Source: Candidatus Nanopelagicaceae bacterium (GTDB lineage: Bacteria > Actinomycetota > Actinomycetes > Nanopelagicales > Nanopelagicaceae). Taken from it: DNA of 64,000 nucleotides. A program made the translations under genes and the position numbers. Below are positions 35,700 through 44,343 of the stretch, in pieces (positions within the stretch are counted from its first letter, which is position 1; each line of letters opens with the position of its first letter). The stretch is from the NCBI GenBank assembly GCA_947454735.1, contig CANGLK010000002.1, positions 20,833 through 84,832 of the forward strand, written 5' to 3'. The notes under the pieces were generated by a model. That model was not told the DNA's origin. It made no database searches and saw only the letters and a program-made list of their open reading frames with translations.

Positions 35700-37133
35700 A
35701 TGTTTAAGAATTCAAGCGAAATATTCGCGTATATCAAGAAGGAAGACGTCAAGCTTATTGATGTTCGCTTTACTGATCTTCCAGGAATCCAGCACCACTT
35801 CAACGTTCCAGTTGAATCATTTGATGAAGCAGTCTTCACAGATGGTTTGATGTTCGATGGTTCATCAATCCGCGGATTCCAGTCAATTCACGAATCAGAT
35901 ATGAAGCTACTTCCAGTTCCATCATCTGCATATATCGATCCATTCCGTCTTGAGAAGACTCTCGTCATTATCTTCTCTGTTCACAATCCGTCAGATAACA
36001 CTCCTTACTCACGCGATCCACGTGGCGTTGTAGCGAAGGCAGTTGAATACTTGAAGTCAACAGGTATCGCAGATCAGGCATTCTTTGCTCCAGAAGCAGA
36101 GTTCTATGTCTTCGATGCAGTTCGATTTAAGACAGGCATCAACGAGTCATTCCACCACATCGATTCTTACGAAGGTGCTTGGAATACAGGCATCGTTGCA
36201 GATCCTGATGGAACACCTAACCGCGGTTACCGCACACGTATTAAGGGCGGCTACTTCCCTGTTTCACCAACAGATCAGTATGCAGATCTTCGTGATGAAA
36301 TGGTAATGGAGCTCGGTCGTGCAGGTCTTCTCGTTGAGCGTTCACACCACGAAGTGGGAACAGCTGGACAGATGGAGATCAACTACAAGTTCACCGACAT
36401 TCTTACTGCAGGCGATGAGTTGATGAAGTTTAAGTACATCATCCGCAACGTTGCATGGGAAGGCGGCAAGACAGCAACATTTATGCCAAAGCCACTCTTC
36501 GGAGATAACGGCTCAGGTATGCACGTACACCAGTCACTCTGGAAGGATGGCAAGCCGCTCTTCTTCGAAGCTGGCACATATGGCGATCTCTCAGATATGG
36601 CACGTTGGTATATCGGTGGACTCTTGAAGCATGCACCATCACTTCTTGCATTCACCAACCCAACTGTTAACTCATACCGTCGTTTGGTTCCAGGATACGA
36701 AGCTCCAGTAAACCTCGTTTACTCAGCTCGTAACCGTTCAGCATGTATCCGTATCCCAATTACAGGATCGTCACCAAAGGCAAAGCGCGTTGAGTTCCGT
36801 TGCCCAGATCCATCATCAAACCCATACCTCGCATTTGCAGCAATGCTCATGGCTGGCATCGATGGAATCGTCAATAAGATCGAACCACCTGCTCCAGTTG
36901 ATAAGGATCTCTACGAGCTCGAGGGCGCAGAAGCTGCAGCTATCCCACAGGTTCCAGGTTCACTCGATGCAGTTCTTAATTCACTCGAGAAGGACCACGA
37001 ATTCCTCACAAAGGGTGGAGTCTTCACAGACGATCTCATCGCAACATGGATCGATTGGAAGCGTACAAACGAAGTTGATTACGTACGTCTACGTCCGCAT
37101 CCAGCTGAGTTCGAGCTTTACTACGACATCTAA
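35700..37133 (+). CDS. glnA: Glutamine synthetase type I
   Basis: The 477-residue enzyme begins [18 protein letters not shown], with [17 protein letters not shown], the metal and ATP motifs [19 protein letters not shown] and the C-terminal [10 protein letters not shown], whose Tyr is the adenylylation site of the GlnA1 type. It makes glutamine from glutamate, ammonia and ATP. ATG 35700 matches homologues; GGGAG lies eight bases before it. It is monocistronic: own promoter, GlnR-like box, leader hairpin and strong terminator. glnE, next to glnA1 in mycobacteria, is absent here. Confidence 0.97.
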   Translation: MFKNSSEIFAYIKKEDVKLIDVRFTDLPGIQHHFNVPVESFDEAVFTDGLMFDGSSIRGFQSIHESDMKLLPVPSSAYIDPFRLEKTLVIIFSVHNPSDNTPYSRDPRGVVAKAVEYLKSTGIADQAFFAPEAEFYVFDAVRFKTGINESFHHIDSYEGAWNTGIVADPDGTPNRGYRTRIKGGYFPVSPTDQYADLRDEMVMELGRAGLLVERSHHEVGTAGQMEINYKFTDILTAGDELMKFKYIIRNVAWEGGKTATFMPKPLFGDNGSGMHVHQSLWKDGKPLFFEAGTYGDLSDMARWYIGGLLKHAPSLLAFTNPTVNSYRRLVPGYEAPVNLVYSARNRSACIRIPITGSSPKAKRVEFRCPDPSSNPYLAFAAMLMAGIDGIVNKIEPPAPVDKDLYELEGAEAAAIPQVPGSLDAVLNSLEKDHEFLTKGGVFTDDLIATWIDWKRTNEVDYVRLRPHPAEFELYYDI

Positions 37134-37143
37134 GTCGTCTTAC

Positions 37144-37180
37144 AAAAATGGCCCTCGAGAGATCGGGGGCCATTTTTGTT
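37144..37180 (+). terminator. Intrinsic terminator of glnA
   Basis: AAAAATGGCCC pairs with GGGCCATTTTT around a short loop, followed by TTTTTGTT. One of three strong terminators in the window. Confidence 0.9.
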
Positions 37181-37207
37181 CTCATATGAAGCTAGCCTCA
37201 GTGCCGG

Positions 37208-37213
37208 TACGAT
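37208..37213 (+). promoter_or_regulatory. Leaderless -10 of surface-protein gene
   Basis: TACGAT, six bases before ATG 37220. Confidence 0.65.
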
Positions 37214-37219
37214 TACCTC

Positions 37220-38377
37220 ATGTCCGACTGGTACTCAGATGATCCGAATGAGGATGAGCAATTCCAGTCTCGGCGTTCGAAATCAATTTTTACAGTTGGG
37301 TTGCTGCTAGTAGCCGGTTTCTTCATTCAATCAACGTTTGCTGGCAACATATCCTTGAACTCAGGAAATGTGGTTGAGTTTGGGCAAGGTGTTCTTCAGA
37401 CTGTATCTTGCGACAAGTCGGTAACGCTCACGCCACAATCCTCATTTGCCAATGCAGCTGGAGCCGGTGGATACAACTTTTCAATCGTGACTATCTCTAA
37501 TTTGGACACGACCCTACAGGGATGTGCAGGTCGAACTTTGACCTTGAAGGCTTATGGAGATTCAGGAACAGCTCTAACAGCTTTTTCAATCGCCATAGCT
37601 TCTGATGGGACTTTCTCATCCACTGACGGCACTTTGTCGAACCAAGGGGCTCAAGGAACTTCTAGTTCAGTGATGTTAACTCTTACTTCCACCGTGGCAT
37701 CTGCAAACGTCTTCAAAATAACCTTGGAAAGTGCCTCAACTATTCTTACCTGCGCTACCGGTGGTTCTTGTGTAATTGGAAATGCCGGCCCCGGTGGCGG
37801 AATTATCTATTACGTTGATGCAGGAGGTGGATTTAATTGTGGTCCAACATTCACTTCGACTTGCCACTACTTAGAAGTTGCACCATACGGCTGGAATACA
37901 GGCGCAGACCCACTCAATATCTGGGCGAATGCTAGTTATCAAAGTACCGCAGTTCCTGGAATCGTCTCCCAATCAACGGCGCTCAATGATCCAACAGAGA
38001 TTGGTCTCGGTTATAAATACTCTGCGGCCATAGTCTCGCAAGGAAACGACGCCACAACGGCAGCAGGTTTGGCGCGCGCGTACAGAGGTGGCTCTCGCTC
38101 TGACTGGTATTTACCTACTACGACTGAATTGAATCTCCTATGTCAATGGAATCGTGGCATCGTGCAAAACGCGACAACCGTGTGTACTGGTGGCGCTCTC
38201 AACTCTGGAACTGGAGCTAGCGGTTCAGGCTTACTTGCCGAGTATTACCAGTCTTCTTCTCAGGGTTCTGCCACTCTCAACTGGGTACAACAGTTCGGAA
38301 CGGTAAATGGAGTTGGCAACCAAGGCGGTGGCTTGAAATCTGCGAGCTACCGAGTGCGCCCGATACGAGCCTTCTAA
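37220..38377 (+). CDS. Surface protein with C-terminal DUF1566-like domain
   Basis: A 385-residue protein with an acidic N terminus, one membrane anchor (SIFTVGLLLVAGFFIQSTFA, about 24-43) and a Thr/Ser-rich beta region (about 45-175, NSGNVVEFGQGVLQTVSCD). The C-terminal region opens with GNAGPGGGIIYYVDAGGG and contains RSDWYLPTTTELNLLCQW, resembling the DUF1566 / Lcl-type lectin-like fold. Cysteines are in pairs. Probably displayed on the cell surface; function unknown. It has its own leaderless promoter and sits after the glnA terminator, as an insertion relative to conserved order. Confidence 0.7.
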   Translation: MSDWYSDDPNEDEQFQSRRSKSIFTVGLLLVAGFFIQSTFAGNISLNSGNVVEFGQGVLQTVSCDKSVTLTPQSSFANAAGAGGYNFSIVTISNLDTTLQGCAGRTLTLKAYGDSGTALTAFSIAIASDGTFSSTDGTLSNQGAQGTSSSVMLTLTSTVASANVFKITLESASTILTCATGGSCVIGNAGPGGGIIYYVDAGGGFNCGPTFTSTCHYLEVAPYGWNTGADPLNIWANASYQSTAVPGIVSQSTALNDPTEIGLGYKYSAAIVSQGNDATTAAGLARAYRGGSRSDWYLPTTTELNLLCQWNRGIVQNATTVCTGGALNSGTGASGSGLLAEYYQSSSQGSATLNWVQQFGTVNGVGNQGGGLKSASYRVRPIRAF

Positions 38378-38394
38378 GCTGATTCATGGTCCGT

Positions 38395-38400
38395 TATCAT
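38395..38400 (+). promoter_or_regulatory. Leaderless -10 of phosphoribosyltransferase gene
   Basis: TATCAT, six bases before ATG 38407. It decides this start over ATG 38386. Confidence 0.65.
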
Positions 38401-38406
38401 CACACC

Positions 38407-38886
38407 ATGAGTGATGAACGGGAAAGATTGAGTTATGAAGAGTTCGGACTGGCAGTCCGAGAAATGGCTCAAGTAATCAAGGATTCAAATTATGAACCCG
38501 ACATTATTCTTAGTATCGCTCGAGGAGGACTGTTGATCGGTGGTGCTCTCGGCTACGCCCTGGGCGTGAAGAACACATTTACGATGTCCGTTGAGTTCTA
38601 TACCGGCGTCAATGAACGTTTAGCGCTCCCAGTTGTTTTGCCACCAGTCCCCAATAAAGTAGATCTCACCGGCCTCAAAGTATTGGTCGCCGATGATGTC
38701 GCCGATACCGGTGCCACACTTAAATTGGTACGCGAGTTCTGCGGTGAATATGTTCAGGAAGTTCGTAGTGCCGTGCTTTACGAGAAATCCCACAGCGTCG
38801 AAAAGCCAGATTACGCATGGCGCCACACAGATCTATGGATTGAGTTCCCTTGGTCGGTAGAACCACCGGTGGAGAAGAGTAAGTAA
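38407..38886 (+). CDS. Phosphoribosyltransferase
   Basis: The 159-residue protein has the PRPP-binding signature KVLVADDVADTGATLKL and an N-terminal SIARGGLLIGGALGYALG loop, as in type I purine phosphoribosyltransferases of the xanthine/hypoxanthine kind. Likely a purine salvage enzyme; the exact base is not readable. ATG 38407 is chosen by the -10 six bases upstream. The AlkD-like gene begins directly after its stop, so the two form an operon. Confidence 0.85.
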   Translation: MSDERERLSYEEFGLAVREMAQVIKDSNYEPDIILSIARGGLLIGGALGYALGVKNTFTMSVEFYTGVNERLALPVVLPPVPNKVDLTGLKVLVADDVADTGATLKLVREFCGEYVQEVRSAVLYEKSHSVEKPDYAWRHTDLWIEFPWSVEPPVEKSK

Positions 38887-39570
38887 ATGACATTCGCAGC
38901 AGAGTTTGTTGGTGAACTCTCCCCTGCCCTGAAGGGAATGGGAGAGCGTAAGCGCGCCATCGGTGCGCAGCTGTATATGAAGGATGTTGCGCCATTTATC
39001 GGTGTCGCCACACCTGAGCGCAGGAACCTTGTAAAGAGGATTGCTAAAGAGATGCGCATTCCAACATCTGAGGAACTGGGCTCAACAGCTCGAAAGCTCT
39101 GGAAGTTAGCTGAGCGTGAGTTCCAATATGCGGCCAATGACCTGATCGGAATTCATTGGAAAATCGCCGATAAGAACTTCCTTGCAGATCATGCGGAATA
39201 TCTTATTTCTACCAAGTCTTGGTGGGACACAGTCGATGGCTTGGGAAGCGTTGCAGTCTCACCACTGACCGATAAGTATGGATGCGAGAAGTTGATCGCG
39301 AAATGGAATAAGTCAGAGAATATGTGGCTCAATCGCGCTGCAATTCAGCATCAACGTGGGCGACGATTTGAAACAGATGTGAATCTCGTTCTTCAATATT
39401 GTGACGATCACTCAGATTCTAAAGAATTCTTCATTGTGAAGGCGATCGGTTGGGCGCTTCGCGATCTATCACCGATCAGTCCATCTGCGGTGAGGAAATT
39501 CTTAAAGGATCATCCAGATCTTGGGCGAGCTGCCGTCCGCGAAGCAGAGCGCGGCTTAAATCGCCTTTGA
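38887..39570 (+). CDS. DNA alkylation repair protein (AlkD-like)
   Basis: The 227-residue protein has the ALK/HEAT-like repeat features of the AlkD family: YMKDVAPFIGVATPERRNLVKRI, LIGIHWKIADKNFL, SKSWWDTVDGLG and FIVKAIGWALRDLSP. AlkD enzymes excise cationic alkylated bases such as N3- and N7-alkylpurines. It follows the phosphoribosyltransferase with no gap, and its 3' end overlaps the MFS gene by 15 bases. Confidence 0.9.
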   Translation: MTFAAEFVGELSPALKGMGERKRAIGAQLYMKDVAPFIGVATPERRNLVKRIAKEMRIPTSEELGSTARKLWKLAEREFQYAANDLIGIHWKIADKNFLADHAEYLISTKSWWDTVDGLGSVAVSPLTDKYGCEKLIAKWNKSENMWLNRAAIQHQRGRRFETDVNLVLQYCDDHSDSKEFFIVKAIGWALRDLSPISPSAVRKFLKDHPDLGRAAVREAERGLNRL

Positions 39571-40791
39571 CTCTGGTGTATGAGTCCAAGACTTTGTAAC
39601 CAACTTATGCATCACCGTTCCATTAATGGCAAAGATTGCAGCGAGAATCCACCATCCAGAAATTCCCATACCAATGACAAGTGCTGTGACGAGTGCTGGA
39701 CCAAGAGTTCCGCTGAGTCCCCATGAGAGCCCCCATACGCCTTGATACTGGCCTTGATGGTTCTCATCTGCCAGTCCAAATCCAATAGACCATGAACCTG
39801 CAGAGCCAATTAGCTCGCCAACAATGTGCGATGCCATTCCAAGTGCAAGAAGGAGTGATGCGATTACCGCATTCACCCCGTGTGCGTATGCATAGAGTAG
39901 GCATGCGAGAGAGAGGAAGTATGAAGCGAGACGGTAGTGCTTGGCTCCTCCAAAGAGAGTGGCCGAGCCTTTACTTGCTGCAACCTGCAAGAGCATCACA
40001 GCGATTGTATTCATCAACATAATGACAGATACCCACCATCGAGGCGCGTTAGTCTCGCGTACTACCCAGAGCGGAATGGCAACTGATTGAAGTACGAAGT
40101 GGACTGACATGAATGCATTTGAGAGAGTCGCACCGAGAAAAACTTTATCCTTCATGGCAGCAAATGAGAATGGTTCACCACGTTCTACAGTTGGTTCAAC
40201 GAATGGCAGCTTGAGATACATCAAACCGGCAATAACGAAGGTAATTGCATCTCCGATAAGGAGAGCTTTATAGACCGCCGGATTGTTCAGCGCTAAACCA
40301 ATACCTGCAAAGAGAGTTCCGACCGAAATTCCAAAGTTCGTAACAGCGCGCTGATAGGCGCGAAGTTGTACGCGAGATTCTTCTCCCCCGAGCTTTGCGA
40401 TCGTTGCCATACGAGTTGTCTGCGCAACCACACCGAGCATCCCCATCACAATATGAATTGCAAGGAATGGCACATAACTGTGTACGAAGACCAACCCAGC
40501 CATGATTACACCTTCGGCAGCAACTGCGTAGGCGCTTATATTTCGAGGTCCAAAGCGATCTGCGATATGACCGGAAGGAACGCTAAGAGTCATCGCCAAT
40601 CCACCTGCGATAGAGATGGCTAGAGCCACCTGAGCGGGTGAGAGTCTAACGACGGTGGTGAAGTAGATGACATCAACAGTCATGAAGAGGCCATTGCCGA
40701 AGGTATTGACGAAAGTTGAACCAGCCAGAATTCGAAGGTGGGGCTCTTGCGGGATCACTTTGCGAGCCAGCGCGCCTATTTTCCCGCTCAT
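39556..40791 (-). CDS. MFS transporter
   Basis: The 411-residue protein has about twelve hydrophobic segments and the loop motif GHIADRFGPRNISAYA between helices 2 and 3, the major-facilitator hallmark. Substrate unknown; efflux is likely for this group. ATG 40791 has TAGAAT six bases upstream. It is divergent from the 52-residue peptide gene. Confidence 0.9.
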   Translation of the reverse strand: MSGKIGALARKVIPQEPHLRILAGSTFVNTFGNGLFMTVDVIYFTTVVRLSPAQVALAISIAGGLAMTLSVPSGHIADRFGPRNISAYAVAAEGVIMAGLVFVHSYVPFLAIHIVMGMLGVVAQTTRMATIAKLGGEESRVQLRAYQRAVTNFGISVGTLFAGIGLALNNPAVYKALLIGDAITFVIAGLMYLKLPFVEPTVERGEPFSFAAMKDKVFLGATLSNAFMSVHFVLQSVAIPLWVVRETNAPRWWVSVIMLMNTIAVMLLQVAASKGSATLFGGAKHYRLASYFLSLACLLYAYAHGVNAVIASLLLALGMASHIVGELIGSAGSWSIGFGLADENHQGQYQGVWGLSWGLSGTLGPALVTALVIGMGISGWWILAAIFAINGTVMHKLVTKSWTHTPESKAI

Positions 40792-40797
40792 ATGCTG

Positions 40798-40803
40798 ATT
40801 CTA
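40798..40803 (-). promoter_or_regulatory. Leaderless -10 of MFS gene
   Basis: TAGAAT, six bases before ATG 40791. Confidence 0.65.
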
Positions 40804-40874
40804 TCTGACCTTTTCTAAGGATTCTTTCAGGTTATCTAAGGCGCTACCTCAGCAACGAAGTGCATTATCTGCAA

Positions 40875-40891
40875 TGTAAGAGTTACTTACA
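40875..40891. promoter_or_regulatory. Operator-like palindrome before small membrane peptide
   Basis: TGTAAG-agtta-CTTACA, perfect 6-base arms around five bases, 20 bases upstream of ATG 40911. No regulator assigned. Confidence 0.5.
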
Positions 40892-40910
40892 ACGAAAGGT
40901 AGTGGCAGAT

Positions 40911-41069
40911 ATGTTCATCGCATTCATCCTCTTAGGAGCAGTTCCAGCCACGCTCTTCTTCATCTCAAAGTTGGGTCTTAGCAATCCTCCACTGGAACAC
41001 CTCATTATTGATGTTTCACCTTTAAGAGCGGCTCGATCATCTCGCGAGGATGTTCAGCTCGCTGCATAA
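40911..41069 (+). CDS. Small membrane peptide, 52 residues
   Basis: MFIAFILLGAVPATLFFISK forms a single membrane helix, followed by a polar tail ending SREDVQLAA. Codon use is like the neighbours, an operator-like palindrome precedes it and a strong terminator follows 9 bases after the stop, so it looks like a real one-gene unit. No family is recognised. An AAAGG lies about 12 bases before the ATG, a weak ribosome site; a longer frame from 40860 would read through the palindrome and is less likely. Confidence 0.55.
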   Translation: MFIAFILLGAVPATLFFISKLGLSNPPLEHLIIDVSPLRAARSSREDVQLAA

Positions 41070-41077
41070 GTAAAAGC

Positions 41078-41118
41078 GTAATCGCCCGCCTATCCTCCTA
41101 GGTGGGCGTTACTCTTTC
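41078..41118 (+). terminator. Intrinsic terminator between small peptide and nhaA
   Basis: GTAATCGCCCGCC pairs with GGTGGGCGTTAC around a 10-base loop, followed by TCTTTCT. Its right arm contains the nhaA -10 hexamer. Confidence 0.7.
41110..41115 (+). promoter_or_regulatory. Leaderless -10 of short nhaA
   Basis: TACTCT, six bases before GTG 41122, placed inside the terminator right arm and tail. Confidence 0.6.
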
Positions 41119-41121
41119 TCC

Positions 41122-41916
41122 GTGCTTAACCACTTCTTGACCTTTGCAATATTTCTCATCATCGGAATAGAAATCCGTGATGGCTTAGCTCATGCAAAGG
41201 CAGCGATTCTTCCTTCGCTTGCGGCGCTAGGTGGAATGGTATTTCCAGCGCTGATCTTCCTCTTGATTGCTCAAGAGAAGAGCGCATGGGCTGTCGTCAT
41301 GCCGACAGATGTTGCACTAGCAATTGGAGCTCTTAGCCTTCTTGGCTCACGAGTTAATCCTGCGGTCAAGCTCTTTCTTATGACTCTCGCTGTGGCCGAT
41401 GATCTCTTCTCATTGATTGCCATTGGAATCTTCTATCGAAGCGATCTAGATATTTCTAGTGCGTTCTACACAATTGGAGCGGCGCTGATTGGCTCACTGC
41501 TCCCCTATAGAACTACCATTCTAAAATACCTTGCACCATTGATGACCTTTGCAATTATTCCTATCTATATCTGGATCAATCTATTTTCAGTTATTGATCT
41601 CTCTACCTTTGGGAGCAAGACTTCACTTGCAATTGTTCTTGCTCGAGTAATCGGAAAAGTTCTAGGTATCACCCTGGTCACAGCTCTTCTTGTGCGTGTA
41701 ACTCAATTGCGACTACCTGCTCAGCTCGATATAAAAGAGGTAGCAGGAATTGGGCTACTTTCAGGAATGGGTATGACAGTTTCGTTGGTCATTGCAGATA
41801 TCACTGTTACTGACCCAACTATCCACTCAGAGATTCGCTCAGGGCTATTTCTAGCAGCCCTGATTTCGGCTCTTCTTGGAGTTCTTTGGCTTAGGCGCTT
41901 TCCTGCCTCTTTATAG
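41122..41916 (+). CDS. nhaA: NhaA-family Na+/H+ antiporter, short N terminus
   Basis: A 264-residue protein aligned by eye to Escherichia coli NhaA (388 residues). It keeps PTDVALAIGALSLLGSR (Asp63 = Asp133), VADDLFSL (Asp93-Asp94 = Asp163-Asp164) and a Lys in RVIGKVLG (Lys179, near Lys300), so the ion site is intact. It begins at the equivalent of residue 62, lacking helix 1 and the dimer beta-hairpin. The GTG start has its own -10 and an in-frame upstream part is blocked by the terminator, so the shortness looks real. Its last 26 bases overlap the NCS1 gene. Confidence 0.8.
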   Translation: MLNHFLTFAIFLIIGIEIRDGLAHAKAAILPSLAALGGMVFPALIFLLIAQEKSAWAVVMPTDVALAIGALSLLGSRVNPAVKLFLMTLAVADDLFSLIAIGIFYRSDLDISSAFYTIGAALIGSLLPYRTTILKYLAPLMTFAIIPIYIWINLFSVIDLSTFGSKTSLAIVLARVIGKVLGITLVTALLVRVTQLRLPAQLDIKEVAGIGLLSGMGMTVSLVIADITVTDPTIHSEIRSGLFLAALISALLGVLWLRRFPASL

Positions 41917-43303
41917 CTTGTTGTGAAAGAAGAAGGTAGCCAAAGAAGCCAATGAGAAGTGCAAATGCAACTCCGAGATTCGCGCCCGCCCACTGACCTT
42001 CCTTTCCGCCGAAGACTCCTAAGAAATATCCCTGCCATGACAACCATGATGCAAATGGATTGGTAACAAATCCCCAACCAACAATGGAGCCGATAGCCAT
42101 CAGTGAGAGCGAACGAAGATTCCAAGCCCCATAGCGACCGGATTCATTGAAGAGATCGTTCTCGCTATATGACTGCTTTCGCATAAGGACATCTGCAACG
42201 AATATTGCAGACCAAGCAGCGATAGGAACTCCGAGGGTAATCAGGAATCCTTGGAATGGGAAGAAGAAGTCATCTGCTATCCAGACCAGATAAATAGTTC
42301 CTGCAACCATTATCGCTGAGTCAATTGATGCTGCTACATAACGCTTGACCGGCAACCCGATGGAGATCAATGTGAGTCCTGAAGAGTAGAGATCGAGGAT
42401 TGCTCCCCCAACGAGTCCTAGGATTGCAACGAGTGCAAATGGAATTAAGAACCATGTAGGAAGCAAGGTGGTCAGAGCTCCGATTGGATCATTTGCGATG
42501 GCACCAAAGAGTTCTTCGCTGCTACCTGCAAGAGCTGCACCGTAGATAACCATTGCAATGGGAACGATAGATGCGCCGAAGACCGTCCACCCCACTACCG
42601 CCCTACTTGATGCACTTCGAGGAAGGTAACGTGAGTAATCAGCTGCTGAATTAACCCAGCCGAGTCCAATGCCGGTCGCGCCAAAGATGAGTGCGCCGAT
42701 AAATCCTGCTGCACTTCCATGAGGGATAGAAGTAACGGCAGACCAATTCACTTCATCGATGGTGAGAAGAAAGTAGAGAATGGTCGCTGCAACCGTGACA
42801 AGAGTGAGCCACTTCTGAAGTTTCATGATGATCGAATGGCCAAGAACTCCACCGAAAACTGTAAGTGCGATTGCAATAAGGAAGCCGATGGCCATCGAGA
42901 GATTGCGATCGAGGTGACCCACACGTACAAAGACAGTGCCTGTTGCAAGAGTTGCTAATGAGACAAGAACGGTCTCCCAACCAACAAAGATGAGGTAGGA
43001 CAAGAAGCCAGGGATCAGGTTTCCCTTCACTCCAAATGAAGCGCGAGAGAGCACCATCGTTGGTGCATTCGACTTCTTACCTGCCAGGGAGCTAACGCCC
43101 ACCAAGAGAAAAGAGAGGACGGTTCCAAGGACCGCCGCAATCGTTGCCTGCAGGAATGAGATCCCAAAGCCAAGGAAGAAGGCTCCATATGAGAGGGCGA
43201 GGAGCGAGACATTTGCTCCACACCAAGGCCAGAAGAGGCTGGCTGGTGACCCACCACGCTCAGATTCATCGATGATATTTGTTCCATTGAGCTCTAATTG
43301 CAT
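41891..43303 (-). CDS. NCS1 family permease (purine/cytosine permease type)
   Basis: About 470 residues and twelve hydrophobic segments; SLFWPWCGANVSLLALSYGAFF, SFGVKGNLIPG and GIGLGWVNSAADYSRYLP are typical of NCS1 cytosine/purine/allantoin symporters. Substrate not certain. ATG 43303 is chosen because TACGAT stands six bases upstream; the longer frame from 43408 would run through the SAM riboswitch on the other strand. It is divergent from the SAM-controlled ABC operon. Confidence 0.88.
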   Translation of the reverse strand: MQLELNGTNIIDESERGGSPASLFWPWCGANVSLLALSYGAFFLGFGISFLQATIAAVLGTVLSFLLVGVSSLAGKKSNAPTMVLSRASFGVKGNLIPGFLSYLIFVGWETVLVSLATLATGTVFVRVGHLDRNLSMAIGFLIAIALTVFGGVLGHSIIMKLQKWLTLVTVAATILYFLLTIDEVNWSAVTSIPHGSAAGFIGALIFGATGIGLGWVNSAADYSRYLPRSASSRAVVGWTVFGASIVPIAMVIYGAALAGSSEELFGAIANDPIGALTTLLPTWFLIPFALVAILGLVGGAILDLYSSGLTLISIGLPVKRYVAASIDSAIMVAGTIYLVWIADDFFFPFQGFLITLGVPIAAWSAIFVADVLMRKQSYSENDLFNESGRYGAWNLRSLSLMAIGSIVGWGFVTNPFASWLSWQGYFLGVFGGKEGQWAGANLGVAFALLIGFFGYLLLSQQAIKRQESA

Positions 43304-43309
43304 CTGCGC

Positions 43310-43315
43310 ATCGTA
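43310..43315 (-). promoter_or_regulatory. Leaderless -10 of NCS1 permease
   Basis: TACGAT, six bases before ATG 43303. Confidence 0.65.
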
Positions 43316-43321
43316 GGCGAT

Positions 43322-43350
43322 TTCAACTGAAAGGGTGCGATTGGTAAGGT
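43322..43350 (+). promoter_or_regulatory. Promoter of SAM riboswitch operon
   Basis: TTCAAC at 43322-43327 and TAAGGT at 43345-43350 with a 17-base spacer. Predicted start near 43357, at the 5' edge of the riboswitch. Confidence 0.5.
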
Positions 43351-43354
43351 TCTG

Positions 43355-43460
43355 CCCGGTCCCGAGTATCACGCAATGCACCGGCAGCATGATCGGCAAC
43401 CCTCCCAAAGCGGCGGGGTGCCCCCGAGTGAAGACCAGGCCATGACAAGTCGTCGTGGCA
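43355..43460 (+). promoter_or_regulatory. SAM-IV riboswitch
   Basis: GGTCCCGAGT at 43358 pairs its GGTC with the GACC at 43433-43436 (P1). Between them are CGGCAACCCTCC and GGCGGGGTGCCCC, followed by GAGTGAAGACCAGG: the conserved core of the actinobacterial SAM-IV class. A 3' hairpin GCCATGAC-aagtc-GTCGTGGC follows, fitting the extra SAM-IV stem. It sits 20 bases before the ATG of the ABC substrate-binding gene, so control is probably translational. Confidence 0.9.
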
Positions 43461-43480
43461 AGCGCATTTGAAAGGTAATC

Positions 43481-44305
43481 ATGTCTCTTAATAAGAAGAA
43501 GATCTCTGCGGCTGCAATCGCTGCCCTCATTGCCCTCACTCTCACATCATGTGGCTCAGATAAAGCTGCTGCATGTCCTCAGGTGAAGAAGAACGTTCTT
43601 ACGATCGCGACCGATGAACCAGTTTACGGCCCATGGTTTGATAACAATCAGCCTGAGAATGGCAAGGGTTACGAAGCAGCAGTTGCATATGCAGTCGCTG
43701 ATGAACTCGGTTACTCAAAAGATAAGGTCGAGTGGGTACGCGTTCCATTTAATAACGTTGTAGCTCCAGGATGCCGTAACTTTGACTTCGATATTAATGA
43801 ATTTTCAATCACACCTGAGCGCGCAAAGGTCATCGATTTCTCAACTGGTTACTACGATGTAACTCAAGCGGTCATCACTGTTGCAGGTTCAAAGATTGCA
43901 AATGCAAAGTCAATCGCAGACCTAAAGGGTGCAAAGCTCGGCGCACAGGTAGGAACAACTTCGTACGCAACCATTACTGATGTCATCAAGCCAACTCAAG
44001 ATGCTGCTGTCTTTGATACAAATGATGTTGCGAAGCAAGCACTTGCAAACGGTCAGATTGATGGACTCGTTGTTGATCTACCAACAGCTTTCTACATCAC
44101 AGCAGTTGACCTTAAGGATGGCAAAATTGTAGGCCAGTTCCCAGCTAAGGCTGGCGGCGAGCAGTTCGGCCTCGTTCTATCAAAGGGAAGCTGGCTTACA
44201 GCAGATATCTCAAAAGCCGTAGATAAGCTCCGCGGAAATGGAACTCTTGCAAAGATTGAAGATCAGTGGCTCGCTGCTGGCGCATCTGCACCAGTTCTCA
44301 AGTAA
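43481..44305 (+). CDS. ABC transporter substrate-binding lipoprotein (family 3, amino acid)
   Basis: The 274-residue protein has a lipoprotein signal (LTLTSCGS, Cys near 24) and the family 3 pattern: LTIATDEPVYGPWFD, GKGYEAAVAYAVADELG, FDINEFSITPERAKVIDFSTGYYD, KGAKLGAQVGTTSY and DGLVVDLPTA. Such proteins bind polar amino acids. The SAM-IV riboswitch before it suggests methionine, a methionine precursor or a related sulfur compound. It is not the NlpA/MetQ type. AAAGG lies about eight bases before ATG. Confidence 0.92.
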   Translation: MSLNKKKISAAAIAALIALTLTSCGSDKAAACPQVKKNVLTIATDEPVYGPWFDNNQPENGKGYEAAVAYAVADELGYSKDKVEWVRVPFNNVVAPGCRNFDFDINEFSITPERAKVIDFSTGYYDVTQAVITVAGSKIANAKSIADLKGAKLGAQVGTTSYATITDVIKPTQDAAVFDTNDVAKQALANGQIDGLVVDLPTAFYITAVDLKDGKIVGQFPAKAGGEQFGLVLSKGSWLTADISKAVDKLRGNGTLAKIEDQWLAAGASAPVLK

Positions 44306-44343
44306 CCGCATACATTAAGAAATAAGTAGAGACGAGAAGCTCG

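Noticed and set aside
36790-37242. Second-frame ORF inside and past glnA
   Set aside because: It crosses the glnA terminator, has no ribosome site, and shadows a clear glnA reading frame.
43304-43408. Longer N terminus for the NCS1 permease
   Set aside because: It would be translated antisense through the SAM-IV riboswitch, and ATG 43303 has a well-placed -10.
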